A DNA stretch of 64,000 bases from an uncultured Tateyamaria sp. (GTDB taxonomy: Bacteria; Pseudomonadota; Alphaproteobacteria; Rhodobacterales; Rhodobacteraceae), in NCBI RefSeq assembly GCF_947503705.1, contig NZ_CANNES010000008.1, forward strand, positions 124,001-188,000, written 5' to 3'. Of this stretch, positions 18,918 through 27,801 are shown piece after piece. A program made the translations under genes and the position numbers. The notes below the pieces were generated by a model. The model made no database searches. It was not told the DNA's origin and saw only the letters and a list, made by a program, of their open reading frames with translations. The stretch's first letter is position 1, and every line of letters starts with the position of its first letter.

Positions 18918-20224
18918 GCCGCCGCCTCAATGCCGCCGGCAAGCATCTCGCGCGCAAGGCCACGGAGGCCGTCGACGCGGAGACGGACATTGAGCCCGTC
19001 CGTGCCAATGTCGACGCGCTCGATCAGCAGCGCCGCGATGCGGGCCTGCTCTGCGGGGAAGAGTTCATCCCACAGCGGGTCGAGCTGCTGCAGAGCCGCG
19101 CGGGCATCGGCCTCGGTGATGTCGTCGGCGTGGGTGCGCGCCGCCTTCCACGTCCCCGCAATGATCTCGGGCTGGCGGAACACTGCGCGAAGCTGATCAA
19201 TAACGGCGGTTTCGATCTCACCAGCCGAGACACGGCCCACGGGACACGATCCGGCACCATGCTTCAAAACCGTCTGGCTGACATAGTAGCGGTAAAGCCT
19301 GTCGCCTTTCCGGGTATGTGTCGGTGAGAACGCCGCGCCGTCCGGCCCGAACAGTACACCCTTCAGGAGCGCGGGTGTGTCGGCACGTGTGCGGGCGGCA
19401 CGCTTGCGGGGACTTTCCTTCAGGATGGCGTGGACGCGATCCCACGTCTCGCGGTCGATGATCGCGTCATGTTCGCCGGGATAGCTGTCGCCCTTGTGGA
19501 CGGCTTCGCCGATGTAGGCGCGGTTGTTCAGCATCCGGTAGAGGTACTTCTTGTCGATACGGTTGCCACGCGGAGTGCGGATGCCGCGTTTGGCGACCTC
19601 TCGGGCCAGTTCCGTTCCCGAGCCGATCTCGAGGAAGCGGGCGAAGATCCAGCGGACATGGGCCGCGCGCTCCTCGTCGATGAGCAGTTTCCTGTTTTCA
19701 ACGCGATACCCGTAGGGCGGGACGCCACCCATCCACATGCCCTTCTTACGGCTGGCGGCAACCTTGTCGCGGATGCGCTCGGCGGTCACCTCGCGTTCGA
19801 ATTGGGCGAAGCTGAGCAGGATGTTCAGCGTCAGCCGCCCCATCGAAGTCGTGGTGTTGAACGACTGCGTGACGGAAACGAAGGTCACGCCGTTCCGGTC
19901 GAACACCTCGACCAGCTTGGCAAAATCGGCCAACGAGCGGCTGAGACGGTCGATCTTGTAGACAACGACAACGTCGACGAGACCGTCCTCGATGTCCGCC
20001 ATCAGCTGTTGCAACCCGGGTCGTTCCAGCGTGCCGCCGGAGATACCGCCGTCGTCATACTGATCGCGGATCAGCACCCAGCCCTCGGAGCGCTGGCTGG
20101 CGATATAGGCCTCGCAGGCCTCGCGTTGCGCATGCAGGCTGTTGAATTCCTGCTCCAGCCCTTCCTCGGAGGATTTGCGCGTGTAGATCGCGCAGCGCAG
20201 TTTCCGGACAATCGGTTTGGTCAT
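18914..20224 (-). CDS. Large serine recombinase (phage integrase)
   Basis: 436 residues from the ATG at 20224, which overlaps the DUF2924 stop (ATGA); the frame is open further upstream but inside that gene. The N-terminal resolvase domain has AIYTRKSSEEG with the catalytic Ser (about residue 17), YDDGGISGG, and VVYKIDRLSRS. A recombinase domain (GVPPYGYRV onwards) and a zinc-beta-ribbon-like C-terminal domain follow, though the ribbon cysteines are mostly missing. Carries out attP x attB integration. Short for a large serine integrase. Confidence 0.93.
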   Translation of the reverse strand: MTKPIVRKLRCAIYTRKSSEEGLEQEFNSLHAQREACEAYIASQRSEGWVLIRDQYDDGGISGGTLERPGLQQLMADIEDGLVDVVVVYKIDRLSRSLADFAKLVEVFDRNGVTFVSVTQSFNTTTSMGRLTLNILLSFAQFEREVTAERIRDKVAASRKKGMWMGGVPPYGYRVENRKLLIDEERAAHVRWIFARFLEIGSGTELAREVAKRGIRTPRGNRIDKKYLYRMLNNRAYIGEAVHKGDSYPGEHDAIIDRETWDRVHAILKESPRKRAARTRADTPALLKGVLFGPDGAAFSPTHTRKGDRLYRYYVSQTVLKHGAGSCPVGRVSAGEIETAVIDQLRAVFRQPEIIAGTWKAARTHADDITEADARAALQQLDPLWDELFPAEQARIAALLIERVDIGTDGLNVRLRVDGLRGLAREMLAGGIEAAA

Positions 20225-20673
20225 GCGCCCCTCCGATGGTTTTTCAGACCAAAGAACACCCAGCCGTTCCAACGCGTTCCGGTGATGGCGCGGGCAATGG
20301 CCGACAGCGATTTGTAAGGGCGACCCTGCCAGTCGAAACCATCAACGGTGACGGTGACGGCGTGTTCGACGCCTTGCCATTCCCGGATCAGGCGCGTGCC
20401 GACGATGGGCGTCAAGTCAGCGCGGATGCGGCTCTTCATGCGGTCACCGCCATCGAGTTGCTCGCCGAGGGCTTCCAGCCGTTTCACCGTCTCCGGCTTC
20501 AGGCCGCCATAGGCCAGTTCCTGAATACGGTACGCCAGTCGGCTCTCGAGGTAGCGACGATTGAACGGCGGCGGCTCGCTGTCGAATAGGTCCCGCCATT
20601 GTTGCTTCAGGTCTGGCGTCGACGTGGTCTTGAGCGCGGCCAGGCGGGCGGGAATGGGATCTTGTTTGGTCAT
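20221..20673 (-). CDS. DUF2924-family protein in the recombinase operon
   Basis: 150 residues. The ending, with GFDWQGRPYKSLSAIARAITGTRWNGWVFFGL split over the last 45 residues, is the hallmark of DUF2924, a family that regularly accompanies serine recombinases in alphaproteobacterial prophages; function unknown. The start ATG at 20673 follows CCGGAGAA and overlaps the stop of the 67-aa gene before it. Longer upstream frame rejected for lack of a ribosome site. Confidence 0.85.
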   Translation of the reverse strand: MTKQDPIPARLAALKTTSTPDLKQQWRDLFDSEPPPFNRRYLESRLAYRIQELAYGGLKPETVKRLEALGEQLDGGDRMKSRIRADLTPIVGTRLIREWQGVEHAVTVTVDGFDWQGRPYKSLSAIARAITGTRWNGWVFFGLKNHRRGA

Positions 20674-20873
20674 GCATTTCTCCGGTGAGTTGGAGTTGCA
20701 TGACGCCATTCGTCGGCCGGATAGTGTAGGCTACTTTCTCCAATTTTGTCAGATGCTTCCGCCCGATCACGCATCCGTAATCGAACCAGCCCGACAGCCA
20801 GCAACGCGCACATTTCGGCGCGGCGTTCTGCGGGCGTCAAATAGTCGGGTGGCAAGGGGTTGGGTCGTTTCAT
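20670..20873 (-). CDS. Conserved small protein of the recombinase cassette, function unknown
   Basis: 67 residues: Pro-rich start (MKRPNPLPPDYLTPAERRAE), a short hydrophobic helix (MCALLAVGLVRLRMR) and a polar tail. Overlaps by ATGA both the helicase before it and DUF2924 after it, which is the main support for its being real. No function can be assigned. Confidence 0.65.
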   Translation of the reverse strand: MKRPNPLPPDYLTPAERRAEMCALLAVGLVRLRMRDRAEASDKIGESSLHYPADEWRHATPTHRRNA

Positions 20874-22552
20874 GCGGCGCTTCGCTTCAGATCGCGCAGG
20901 ACGGCGGCTCGGATGGCGGACCGGTTCCAACGGAAGTTGAGCTGGCAGTTGGCCGCATATTTCGAGAGCCCGAAATCCATACCGCTGGCTTCGAAACCCG
21001 CGCGTTGCAGCAGTTCGATCTGCCGCATACTGGCCGGGTCATTGAGCCAACGCTTGCTCTTGGCTGAGGCGCTGGACGTTTCCGTGGCCCGCAGGAAGTC
21101 GTCGGCCGCAGCAAGCGCTTGCACACGCGTCCCTACAGCCAGCGTGCGGATCGGGTTGCTCTTGGGGTGACCGAGCGCGTGCCACAGCGTCCCGTCATGG
21201 AAAACACCGGCCCACCCCTGAAAACCGCTGGCCATGAGCGCCTGGCCGTCGCCATGGAGATCGCACCAGGAAAATGGCGAGCGATCCAGAAGATCGACTT
21301 CGGTCATCTCGAACGTGGTCAGCAGTCGCTTTTCGCCAATGTCGCGCGTGAAGACATGCCCACAGAAATCACAAACGGAGGCGCCAAGCGGGAGTTCCGC
21401 GTCACAGGATGGACAGGTCTTCCAGGGTTGCTCGCAAGGCGGCGTTTCATCCTCATCGAGGGCGATGTCCTGCTCAAGCGAGCCGTGGCGGAGCGCGGCA
21501 CCCGCGAAGTCCAGTACCACGCAATCCGTTTTAACGATGCCGGGGAAACGCTCGGGGTCGACCCGGCGCAGTCCGCGGCCGACGGCCTGGATGAACGTTC
21601 CCTTGTGAAGCATGGGGCGCAGGATGCCGATGCAGCCCACAGGCTGACTGTCGAAACCCTCGGTCAGGACCATGCAATTCGTGAGCACCTGGACCTCGCC
21701 GCGGTCGAACCGGGCGATGAGATCGGCGCGGGCCTTGGCTGGCATGTCGCCGGTTATCGGCTCGGCAATGACCCCTTCCGCACGAAATGCGTCCGCCACC
21801 GCTTCGGCGTGATCGACCGTCGAGCAGAAGAAGATGCTGCGCCGATCGGCTGCCTTGTCCTTCCAATGCTCAACCACGGTCTCGTTGAGCACCGAGCGAT
21901 TGAGGACCTTGTCGGCCTGTCGCATGTCAAAATCACCGGCGGTGCTGTTGATGCCGGAGAGCTCGTCGTCGATCCCGAGATCGATGGTGAAGGTCCGGGG
22001 CGGGACAAGCAGGCCGCGCGCAATGAGCGTGCCGATGCGCAGATGGTATCCGACATTGCTGAAGGTCTTGCGCAAGGACCGGCCATCACCGCGCCCCGGG
22101 GTGGCCGAAAGCCCGAGCAACTTCACGCCAGGGCTGATGGCCCGCGCGTGATCGAGGATTGCCTGGTAGCTTCCGGCGGCTGCACGGTGGCACTCGTCGA
22201 TCACGATGTGGCTCAGTTTCGGCATGGGCTTGCGCCGGTTTTCTCGGGCAAGCGTCTGCACACTGCCGAAGACGACACGGCCATCCCAGCAATCCTGCTC
22301 TGCCTTCACAACCGAGGTGCCCAGCCCGGAGATGCCGCCGATGGCGGAGCGGTTTTGCTCGATGAGCTCATCCGTGTGCTGAAGCACCAGCATCTTGGCG
22401 TCGCGGTCCCTTTCGGCCTGTTCACCGACAAAGAACCCGGCGATGGCCGTCTTCCCGGCTCCGGTCGGCAGCACGAGCATGGTATTGCCGTGCGCGGCCG
22501 TGCGGTCATGGGCAGCGTCGACGGCTGCCCGCTGATAGTCACGAGGGATCAT
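20870..22552 (-). CDS. DEAD/DEAH-box superfamily 2 helicase (phage)
   Basis: 560 residues. Starts at IPRDYQRAAVDAA (Q motif-like), Walker A LPTGAGKT at about 28-35, DECH box near 110, SATPGRGDG motif III, and AVGRGLRR motif VI near 345. A CPSCDAELPLGASVCDFC zinc ribbon lies near residues 385-405. Start ATG at 22552 has GGAGA upstream; an upstream extension has no site. Probably unwinds DNA for phage replication or recombination, working with the two genes transcribed just before it. Confidence 0.9.
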   Translation of the reverse strand: MIPRDYQRAAVDAAHDRTAAHGNTMLVLPTGAGKTAIAGFFVGEQAERDRDAKMLVLQHTDELIEQNRSAIGGISGLGTSVVKAEQDCWDGRVVFGSVQTLARENRRKPMPKLSHIVIDECHRAAAGSYQAILDHARAISPGVKLLGLSATPGRGDGRSLRKTFSNVGYHLRIGTLIARGLLVPPRTFTIDLGIDDELSGINSTAGDFDMRQADKVLNRSVLNETVVEHWKDKAADRRSIFFCSTVDHAEAVADAFRAEGVIAEPITGDMPAKARADLIARFDRGEVQVLTNCMVLTEGFDSQPVGCIGILRPMLHKGTFIQAVGRGLRRVDPERFPGIVKTDCVVLDFAGAALRHGSLEQDIALDEDETPPCEQPWKTCPSCDAELPLGASVCDFCGHVFTRDIGEKRLLTTFEMTEVDLLDRSPFSWCDLHGDGQALMASGFQGWAGVFHDGTLWHALGHPKSNPIRTLAVGTRVQALAAADDFLRATETSSASAKSKRWLNDPASMRQIELLQRAGFEASGMDFGLSKYAANCQLNFRWNRSAIRAAVLRDLKRSAA

Positions 22553-22563
22553 GATGGTCTCCC

Positions 22564-23190
22564 TCAGCGTGCCCAGAAAGGTGCGCCGCCCGAGGCAGGC
22601 ACGGGCGAGCCAGGCTGTTCCGCGACAGCGCCAGAGTTGGCTGGCGGCACAGACGCTGCGGTTGTCTGCATCGGCGCGGAGCCCATCACGGTCAGGTATT
22701 GCCCATTGTCTGGGCAAATGGCGGCCTTGATCACGTTGCGCCCTGCGTCTTCGGGATTGTCGCGGTCCTTTTCGACCCCGATCTTGGCGACGAAGTCGAT
22801 GCCGCTCAGGTCTCCGAGGCTGCGGATCATACGCGCGGCCCGCGCAGCTTCCGATTGATCGCTGGCCTTGATGCCACGAGCGGATTCCAGAATGCCTCGG
22901 ATCAGGGCGCGGCCACGGTTGGCGTAGGTATCCTCACCGCGTTCGTTGACGCTTTTTCCCTTGAAACCGATACGGGTGTAGATCCGGCGGCGCGCATATT
23001 GGCCATCGAGGACGACAGCTTCGGTGTTGAGATAAAGCGCCGCGCTCGAGCGGCTTTGGGTGAGCCAGCCCTCTGGGCCGGCACCCCCTGGGCGGATCGT
23101 CAGGCCGACCTTGACCAAGGTGTTTGCGGGGATGAGGTCGAATGCGGCGTCCTGGCTGTCGGCACCGTTGAAATCCATGTTGTCTGCCAT
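22564..23190 (-). CDS. Phage DNA-metabolism protein, possibly DUF669/ssDNA-binding-like
   Basis: 208 residues from an ATG preceded by GAAAGGAGC. Central region alternates short beta-like segments (VKVGLTIRPGGAGPEGWLTQS, ILDGQYARRRIY-like) and ends in a disordered Pro/Ala/Ser tail finishing with PFWAR. In phages, proteins of this kind follow a RecA-like AAA (Sak4-type) gene and act as ssDNA-binding partners; that is inferred from position and the acidic-poor tail, not from a decisive motif. Confidence 0.5.
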   Translation of the reverse strand: MADNMDFNGADSQDAAFDLIPANTLVKVGLTIRPGGAGPEGWLTQSRSSAALYLNTEAVVLDGQYARRRIYTRIGFKGKSVNERGEDTYANRGRALIRGILESARGIKASDQSEAARAARMIRSLGDLSGIDFVAKIGVEKDRDNPEDAGRNVIKAAICPDNGQYLTVMGSAPMQTTAASVPPANSGAVAEQPGSPVPASGGAPFWAR

Positions 23191-23194
23191 TGGT

Positions 23195-24091
23195 TTATGC
23201 TCCTTTCGTCGGGGAATTCGGCTGGGTCGCCGCTTGCGGCAGATCGAAGTCGAGGCCGGAATTGGCGGTCGTCCCCGCGCCATCACGGATCTTCGCCATG
23301 AGGCGTCCGAGATGCGCTTGCTCGATCATTGAGAGCCGGCCGCTGCGGTCTTTCGCGGGAAAGCCGAAATCGTTGATGGTGGTGCAGACGAACGCCCGGT
23401 AAGGCTCACCCTCTTGGGGGCGGATCTCGGCGAGCGTAATGACCTCGTCGACAATGCCGGGCAGTTCGAGGCCCGTCTTCGAGCCTTCGATCTGCATCGC
23501 GAAAAACGGTTTGCCGAAGTCGTCGATCTTCCGGTCGAGGAGGCCGACCAGCCAGATGTTCTTGCGCGGCGTGTGCTGCAGGTGCGTGAGCCAGCCGATC
23601 ATTTCCTGACCGAGCAAACCGTATGCACCACGCAAATCGAGCTTGCCGCTGCGATCCGACTGCGCCTGAGGCTGACCCTTGCACCACTGCATGCAGATGC
23701 GGGAGGCGACCGAAATGCTGTCGACGAACACCGTGTCGTACTTGTCCAGTACGGCGGGATCACCGAAGGCGGCGCTGACGCGGTCATAATCGCCCTGGCT
23801 ATAGGGCTGGTCCTCGCGCATCGCGGGATTGGGACCGCCAATCCAGCAGGCGAGATCGCGCGCGCGCTCCCAGTCCCGGATACGGATTTCGTCTCCGGGC
23901 CAGCCCTGTACCGCCAGTTCGCCTGCCTCAAGATTCAGAAACAGTGTCCGTTCAGGATCCAACGTCCAAAGCTGGCTGGTCTTTCCGATCCCGGAAATGC
24001 CGGTGAGGACGCCCTTGATGCCGCGTGCCTCTTTCAGGCGTTCGTCGGCGGTGATGATCTTCAGCGGGGCGGGTTGGAAAGGCGCACTCAT
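23195..24091 (-). CDS. AAA nucleotide-binding protein, Sak4/RecA-like
   Basis: 298 residues. Walker A is TGISGIGKTS (about 30-39), Walker B-like KYDTVFVDSIS (about 118-128). Similar single-domain ATPases are phage Sak4-type annealing proteins. Its ATG overlaps the 96-aa gene before it (ATGA), and the next gene begins 4 bases after its stop, so the three form one unit. The C-terminal 30 residues are disordered. Confidence 0.75.
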   Translation of the reverse strand: MSAPFQPAPLKIITADERLKEARGIKGVLTGISGIGKTSQLWTLDPERTLFLNLEAGELAVQGWPGDEIRIRDWERARDLACWIGGPNPAMREDQPYSQGDYDRVSAAFGDPAVLDKYDTVFVDSISVASRICMQWCKGQPQAQSDRSGKLDLRGAYGLLGQEMIGWLTHLQHTPRKNIWLVGLLDRKIDDFGKPFFAMQIEGSKTGLELPGIVDEVITLAEIRPQEGEPYRAFVCTTINDFGFPAKDRSGRLSMIEQAHLGRLMAKIRDGAGTTANSGLDFDLPQAATQPNSPTKGA

Positions 24092-24378
24092 TTGCGCGCC
24101 TCCAGTTCACGTGCTGCGGCCGAGACGGCAATGTCCGTGCCAGTCGCGCCCTGCTTGCGCGCCATCGACGCGATCTCTTCGAGCGCAACGATCGTCTGGG
24201 TGAGCGCAGAACGCTCCCTGTTCAACGGCAGCAGCGCGAAGGCGATATCGTCGATCGTGGCACGCTCAACGGCGACCGTGCGCGCCGGGCGGTCGCCGAT
24301 AGCGGGCACCGCGACCGTGTCGGGGATGGCGCTCAGCCAGGTAGACTGGCGCAGTTTTTTCAGGGGGTTGGCGAACAT
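24088..24378 (-). CDS. Uncharacterised small phage protein upstream of the AAA gene
   Basis: 96 residues, start chosen by GGAAAGGAG eight bases upstream. Predominantly helical; residues 50-75 (LLPLNRERSALTQTIVALEEIAS) could form a coiled coil. The stop overlaps the AAA start. Likely a recombination/replication accessory factor by position only. Confidence 0.6.
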   Translation of the reverse strand: MFANPLKKLRQSTWLSAIPDTVAVPAIGDRPARTVAVERATIDDIAFALLPLNRERSALTQTIVALEEIASMARKQGATGTDIAVSAAARELEARK

Positions 24379-24531
24379 ATCAATGCTCCTTTCCGTCTTG
24401 CCCAAGGATCGTCGCGAGGTGACAACTGCCGGGCCCGACGCCGCCTTGGAGCTCGCGGTCGGGGTGTTTCCCTGAGGGTTTTGCATTCGCCCGAAGGCCC
24501 GGCATGAATTTGATTGGATGCTTGCCGTTAC

Positions 24532-25137
24532 TTACCGGCGGGCCGCCGCAACTGTCGGGACGGCTTCGAAATACCCGTCGAGTCCCAGTTCCATGGCGGT
24601 CTTGCGGATCACGCCAATACGCTCGTAAACCGTGCTTCGGTGCAGCCCGAGTGCGCGCGCCGTTTCGGAGATGCTGAGGTGGCTGACCGCGATTGCGACC
24701 TGCCGTGTTGTCGGACACAGTGCGGCGAGCAGCTTGCCCACATCCCCTTTCAAGCCCGGGCCGTGTTTCAGCGAAAACTCATCGACAGGGTCCAACGCCG
24801 CGGCTTCCGGCAAAATGTCGGAAAGGTCCAACCCTCCATCATCGTCACCGGCGGGCGCATGGATCGATTGCATCGCACGCTCGGCGCGCATGGCCTTCGT
24901 GCTGCTTGCCAGCGTCGCGATCCGGTTCGTGATGATCCGGTCAGCGAAGGTATCGAAGGAAGACTTCGCAGGATCAAAGCGGCGTGCCCGCCTGATCAGA
25001 TCGAGACGCAGTTCCTGCTCTATGTCGTCTGCGTCGAGTCCCGGCACCGCGCCCGAGCGCGCCAGACGGGCAGCGCGGAAGCGGATATTGCGGGAAATAC
25101 GAGTGTTGGGGTTGGTAAGCTGTTGAAGCTGCTCCAT
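24532..25137 (-). CDS. Phage-encoded sigma-70-family (ECF-like) sigma factor
   Basis: 201 residues. Region 2 is visible in DADDIEQELRLDLIRRARRF with SSFDTFADRIITNRI (about residues 35-75), and region 4 as an HTH in SISETARALGLHRSTVYERIG (about 165-185). The acidic linker holds DLSDILPE. Would direct RNA polymerase to phage promoters; a 14-base sequence repeated before two rightward operons is a candidate target. An in-frame extension to 25233 has no ribosome site. The gene lies behind a terminator, so it has its own promoter. Confidence 0.8.
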   Translation of the reverse strand: MEQLQQLTNPNTRISRNIRFRAARLARSGAVPGLDADDIEQELRLDLIRRARRFDPAKSSFDTFADRIITNRIATLASSTKAMRAERAMQSIHAPAGDDDGGLDLSDILPEAAALDPVDEFSLKHGPGLKGDVGKLLAALCPTTRQVAIAVSHLSISETARALGLHRSTVYERIGVIRKTAMELGLDGYFEAVPTVAAARR

Positions 25138-25236
25138 GGTTTTCGCCTTCGTCCAGGTGGACGGGCACGCGGCCCGAGTACCCGGCTCCGGCGAAATTTC
25201 GCTGGGACGGCGGTGGGAGTGGCTTTGACACAAAGA

Positions 25237-25271
25237 AAAACCGCCGAAGACCCAGAGCCTTCTGCGGTTTT
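25237..25271 (-). terminator. Intrinsic terminator closing the two-gene cassette
   Basis: Stem AAAACCGC/GCGGTTTT plus inner GAAG/CTTC pairing (25237-25271). Read leftwards, GCGG is followed by a T run, placing a terminator 27 bases after the stop of the 25298 gene; the flanking A run means it may also work rightwards. Confidence 0.75.
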
Positions 25272-25297
25272 GCGATGCGATTTTTTTCAGATTTTTT

Positions 25298-26401
25298 TCA
25301 GCGCGGCTCGACGAAATTTCGTTGGTGCTGCCCCTGTTTGCCTTGCTGGAGATCCTCAGCGCTTATTACAAAAACCGAGACGTATGCTTCTCCGTCACTT
25401 TGGATGGGATCATCGGAGATCCCAAAGGCGTCGCGCAGCGACTTCGACAAGGATTGCTTCTGTTTCTGATGCTTGGATGTCTCACGCGGATCGTCACGAT
25501 GGAGCGGAAGTCGGCCTCCAGCCAGCGCGAATGCCTTTAGATAGGTCCACACAGCCTTTGGTTTGCCGTTCTTCGCGCTTTTCATGCCAAGCTGATCGGG
25601 CTCGAAGCGCCGGGTCTCACCCCGGAATGTGATGTTAACAACTTCGTCTGCGATGAAGCGAAAAGTCATCTCAGACCAGCTTGCGTCCGCCGGAAGGACC
25701 CAAGCGAGGTTGGAGGTCGCTATATCAGACGGCTTTTGAAGCTCTGCTCGGACAACCTCGAATATTGTCTCAATCGGCTGAACTGGTTCGAAATTTCGTC
25801 CGGACAAAGACACACAGTCCTCCAGGGCCAAAGTGGTGACGTGAGCTCGATCTAGCTGACCCGCGATCAATTCAGGAACTGATCGCGCCGTTGGGACAAA
25901 CAGCACCTTCGGGCCCGGCAACGCCATTATTCTCATGAACGGCTGGATGTCTTCGCAAGGCCTTGGACCTGGCACCCAAAGGAAAACTGGCACGCTGCGT
26001 CCTGCGAACAAATCGTGTGTGCCGATGTTTGTGACATCTGCCTGTTCAAGGCGTCGGGGGACATTCGCAAGTTCGAAAGCTCGGGCAACAACCGACGCCA
26101 GCTTTCCACGATCAAGCCGCATTACGCGGACGTCATCTCTTGACAGGTTCAAATCCCGGCATGCTTTGGGGCGGTCGCCACAGATGGCGCGAATGCTGCC
26201 GTCATCGTGCCGGACGACGCGGCGCGGACAGCCATCACCGGCGGGTGAAGGGCAAGCAATACTGGTCGCAAGTAACCCAGAGGACGTCAGCAGCGATGAA
26301 AGCTGATCCCATTCATCACCAAGCCGCGACTGCCATTCACGGCGGTCAGTTGCGGCTTCGACAAGCTCATCCAGCGTCTTCCAGAACATCGTAGTCGTCA
26401 T
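25298..26401 (-). CDS. Uncharacterised protein with Cys-rich N-terminal element, second gene of the two-gene cassette
   Basis: 367 residues from the ATG at 26401, the candidate start with the best ribosome-site distance (GAGG, 9 bases); GTG 26419, ATG 26407 and ATG 26389 are alternatives. Residues about 50-85 hold CPSPAGDGCPRRVV and AICGDRPKAC, a possible four-Cys zinc site. The middle is alpha/beta with no motif I know; the C-terminus is basic and Gln-rich. It overlaps the preceding 400-aa gene, showing the two act together. No transmembrane segment. Function unknown. Confidence 0.7.
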   Translation of the reverse strand: MTTTMFWKTLDELVEAATDRREWQSRLGDEWDQLSSLLTSSGLLATSIACPSPAGDGCPRRVVRHDDGSIRAICGDRPKACRDLNLSRDDVRVMRLDRGKLASVVARAFELANVPRRLEQADVTNIGTHDLFAGRSVPVFLWVPGPRPCEDIQPFMRIMALPGPKVLFVPTARSVPELIAGQLDRAHVTTLALEDCVSLSGRNFEPVQPIETIFEVVRAELQKPSDIATSNLAWVLPADASWSEMTFRFIADEVVNITFRGETRRFEPDQLGMKSAKNGKPKAVWTYLKAFALAGGRLPLHRDDPRETSKHQKQKQSLSKSLRDAFGISDDPIQSDGEAYVSVFVISAEDLQQGKQGQHQRNFVEPR

Positions 26402-27569
26402 CGTCATCCGCCTCGCCACCTACCGCCCAGAATCCACGCGCTTGCAGCCAGGCTTCGATAATCTGTTCGTCCTCCTCGCGCTCATATCTCGCGATGTTCG
26501 CGGGCCGGATCGTCACGGATCGCTCGCGCTTTGTCCCATCGAAGGCAAATTTGAATGTCGCGTGCGTTAGCTGTCCCCCGTCGAGGCGCTTCTTCCAGTT
26601 TTCGCCAAACCCTTTAAAGAGGTTTTCCGACTTGCGGATTTCAAGCTCCGAGACCTTGCCCGGCCACCTGCGCCCAAATTCCACAAGTCTGACACCAGCG
26701 AGACCGTCGATGTCTTCGTGGACGAGCGCTTCGGGACCAAATTCTCGCAGCGGATCGAGCGTGTAGCGGTCGGAAAGGTCGAAATAGTCTTCATTCCCAA
26801 ACAGCGCATCTCCGAAGGTGCTCAAATACAATTCGCGCTCGCCTTTGGTGCTCGCGTTTACACCCATTTCGTCATTCTTGCTGTCGTAGATCAGCACGTC
26901 ATGCTGTTGGGGTCGGTAAAAGGCGATACCGGTCTCCCCGTCGTCTTGGTGCTTTCCTTCTCGCCGCATGGGCATGCCATGCCGCACCAGAAGCCAGACC
27001 TTGTCGCCCCGAGGAAAGGCAAAGACCTTGCAGTTCCGCCCTCGACGTTTTGCCTCGAACCAGTTGTCCATCCGGTCTTGCATGGCCTTGGCAACGTCAT
27101 CCGAAATAGTTGGGAGTTCCGCCTTCTGCTTCTTCGGCCGCGAGCCAGCGAAGTACATGAAGTTCGACCGCTTGAATGCGACGGTCTCGGCGTGCTGGCG
27201 CTGCAGGAGCATCGGTTGGGACAGCCAGATCTGAACTGACACATCGGCCGTCGTCACCTCATGGTCTGAGTCGATCGCGATACCAGCGGCATCTGCCCGC
27301 TCCAGCAGTTCTTCCATGTCTTCGTTGGTCGCCGTCTCGTGCACATAATAGAGGGCGTTGACCATGTCCTCAGGAACCGATGCGTCCGGGTTCAGCAGAA
27401 TGCTTGCGATTTCGTCCAGCGGCATCTCGTCGATTGATGCTGCGGCGAGGTTGAGGCCGCGTTTCAGAAAATAAGCCTGCCATGGACTGAGGAATTCGTG
27501 CAGCCGTGCCGGTGAAATGTGCTTAAGGCGGTCGGGGTTCGTGAAAATCCTGGGGTTAAATGCTGGCAT
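26367..27569 (-). CDS. Uncharacterised 400-aa protein, first gene of the two-gene cassette
   Basis: 400 residues; start ATG 27569 preceded by GGAGAAAAGAGG. Soluble, acidic, no signal peptide. Recognisable only as blocks: ARLHEFLSPWQAYFLKRG, a helical 60-90 stretch (ALYYVHETATNEDMEELLERA), beta-rich centre with VFAFPRGDKVWLLVRHG, and a very acidic C-terminus (Asp run). The VRHG/FYRPQQHD region may be a binding module. It is transcribed from a promoter with a palindrome in its spacer. I do not recognise the family; a cargo (moron) or defence role is inference from the self-contained transcription unit. Confidence 0.7.
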   Translation of the reverse strand: MPAFNPRIFTNPDRLKHISPARLHEFLSPWQAYFLKRGLNLAAASIDEMPLDEIASILLNPDASVPEDMVNALYYVHETATNEDMEELLERADAAGIAIDSDHEVTTADVSVQIWLSQPMLLQRQHAETVAFKRSNFMYFAGSRPKKQKAELPTISDDVAKAMQDRMDNWFEAKRRGRNCKVFAFPRGDKVWLLVRHGMPMRREGKHQDDGETGIAFYRPQQHDVLIYDSKNDEMGVNASTKGERELYLSTFGDALFGNEDYFDLSDRYTLDPLREFGPEALVHEDIDGLAGVRLVEFGRRWPGKVSELEIRKSENLFKGFGENWKKRLDGGQLTHATFKFAFDGTKRERSVTIRPANIARYEREEDEQIIEAWLQARGFWAVGGEADDDDDYDVLEDAG

Positions 27570-27602
27570 CGGCCTCTTTTCTCCAAATCTCGTCAACCAG
27601 AT

Positions 27603-27631
27603 AAAGTAGGTAGCGTCTTAAAGACGCACAA
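27603..27631 (-). promoter_or_regulatory. Promoter with palindromic operator for the two-gene cassette
   Basis: Minus strand TTGTGC (27631-27626) and TACTTT (27608-27603), exactly 17 bases apart. A perfect 15-base palindrome, GCGTCTT-A-AAGACGC (27613-27627), fills the spacer and touches the -35 box, the classic place for a repressor. The repressor is not identified. Confidence 0.65.
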
Positions 27632-27684
27632 GATCGTGATGTGTGGATTCTTGCGATGGCCCGCATCCGACAGCCAGAGCGGCG

Positions 27685-27698
27685 CGCCGGTATGTGAC
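27685..27698 (+). repeat. 14-base repeat, copy 1 (CGCCGGTATGTGAC)
   Basis: Identical to 32242-32255. Both copies lie in non-coding DNA upstream of rightward phage operons (117 bases before the gene at 27802 here). Possible phage promoter or regulator site. Confidence 0.5.
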
Positions 27699-27801
27699 AG
27701 TGGCAGCTGGAGCTTTCCCCCATGATCGACATCTCTGATCGCGCTCGGCGCGGTACCGTGCGCTTTTCGCCGGTCACAGGCACCCCTCTTGGAGGTGCAT
27801 G

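Noticed and set aside
21119-22858. Rightward 579-codon open frame opposite the helicase
   Set aside because: The helicase strand has Walker A, DECH box and the overlap chain; the opposite frame has none of these.
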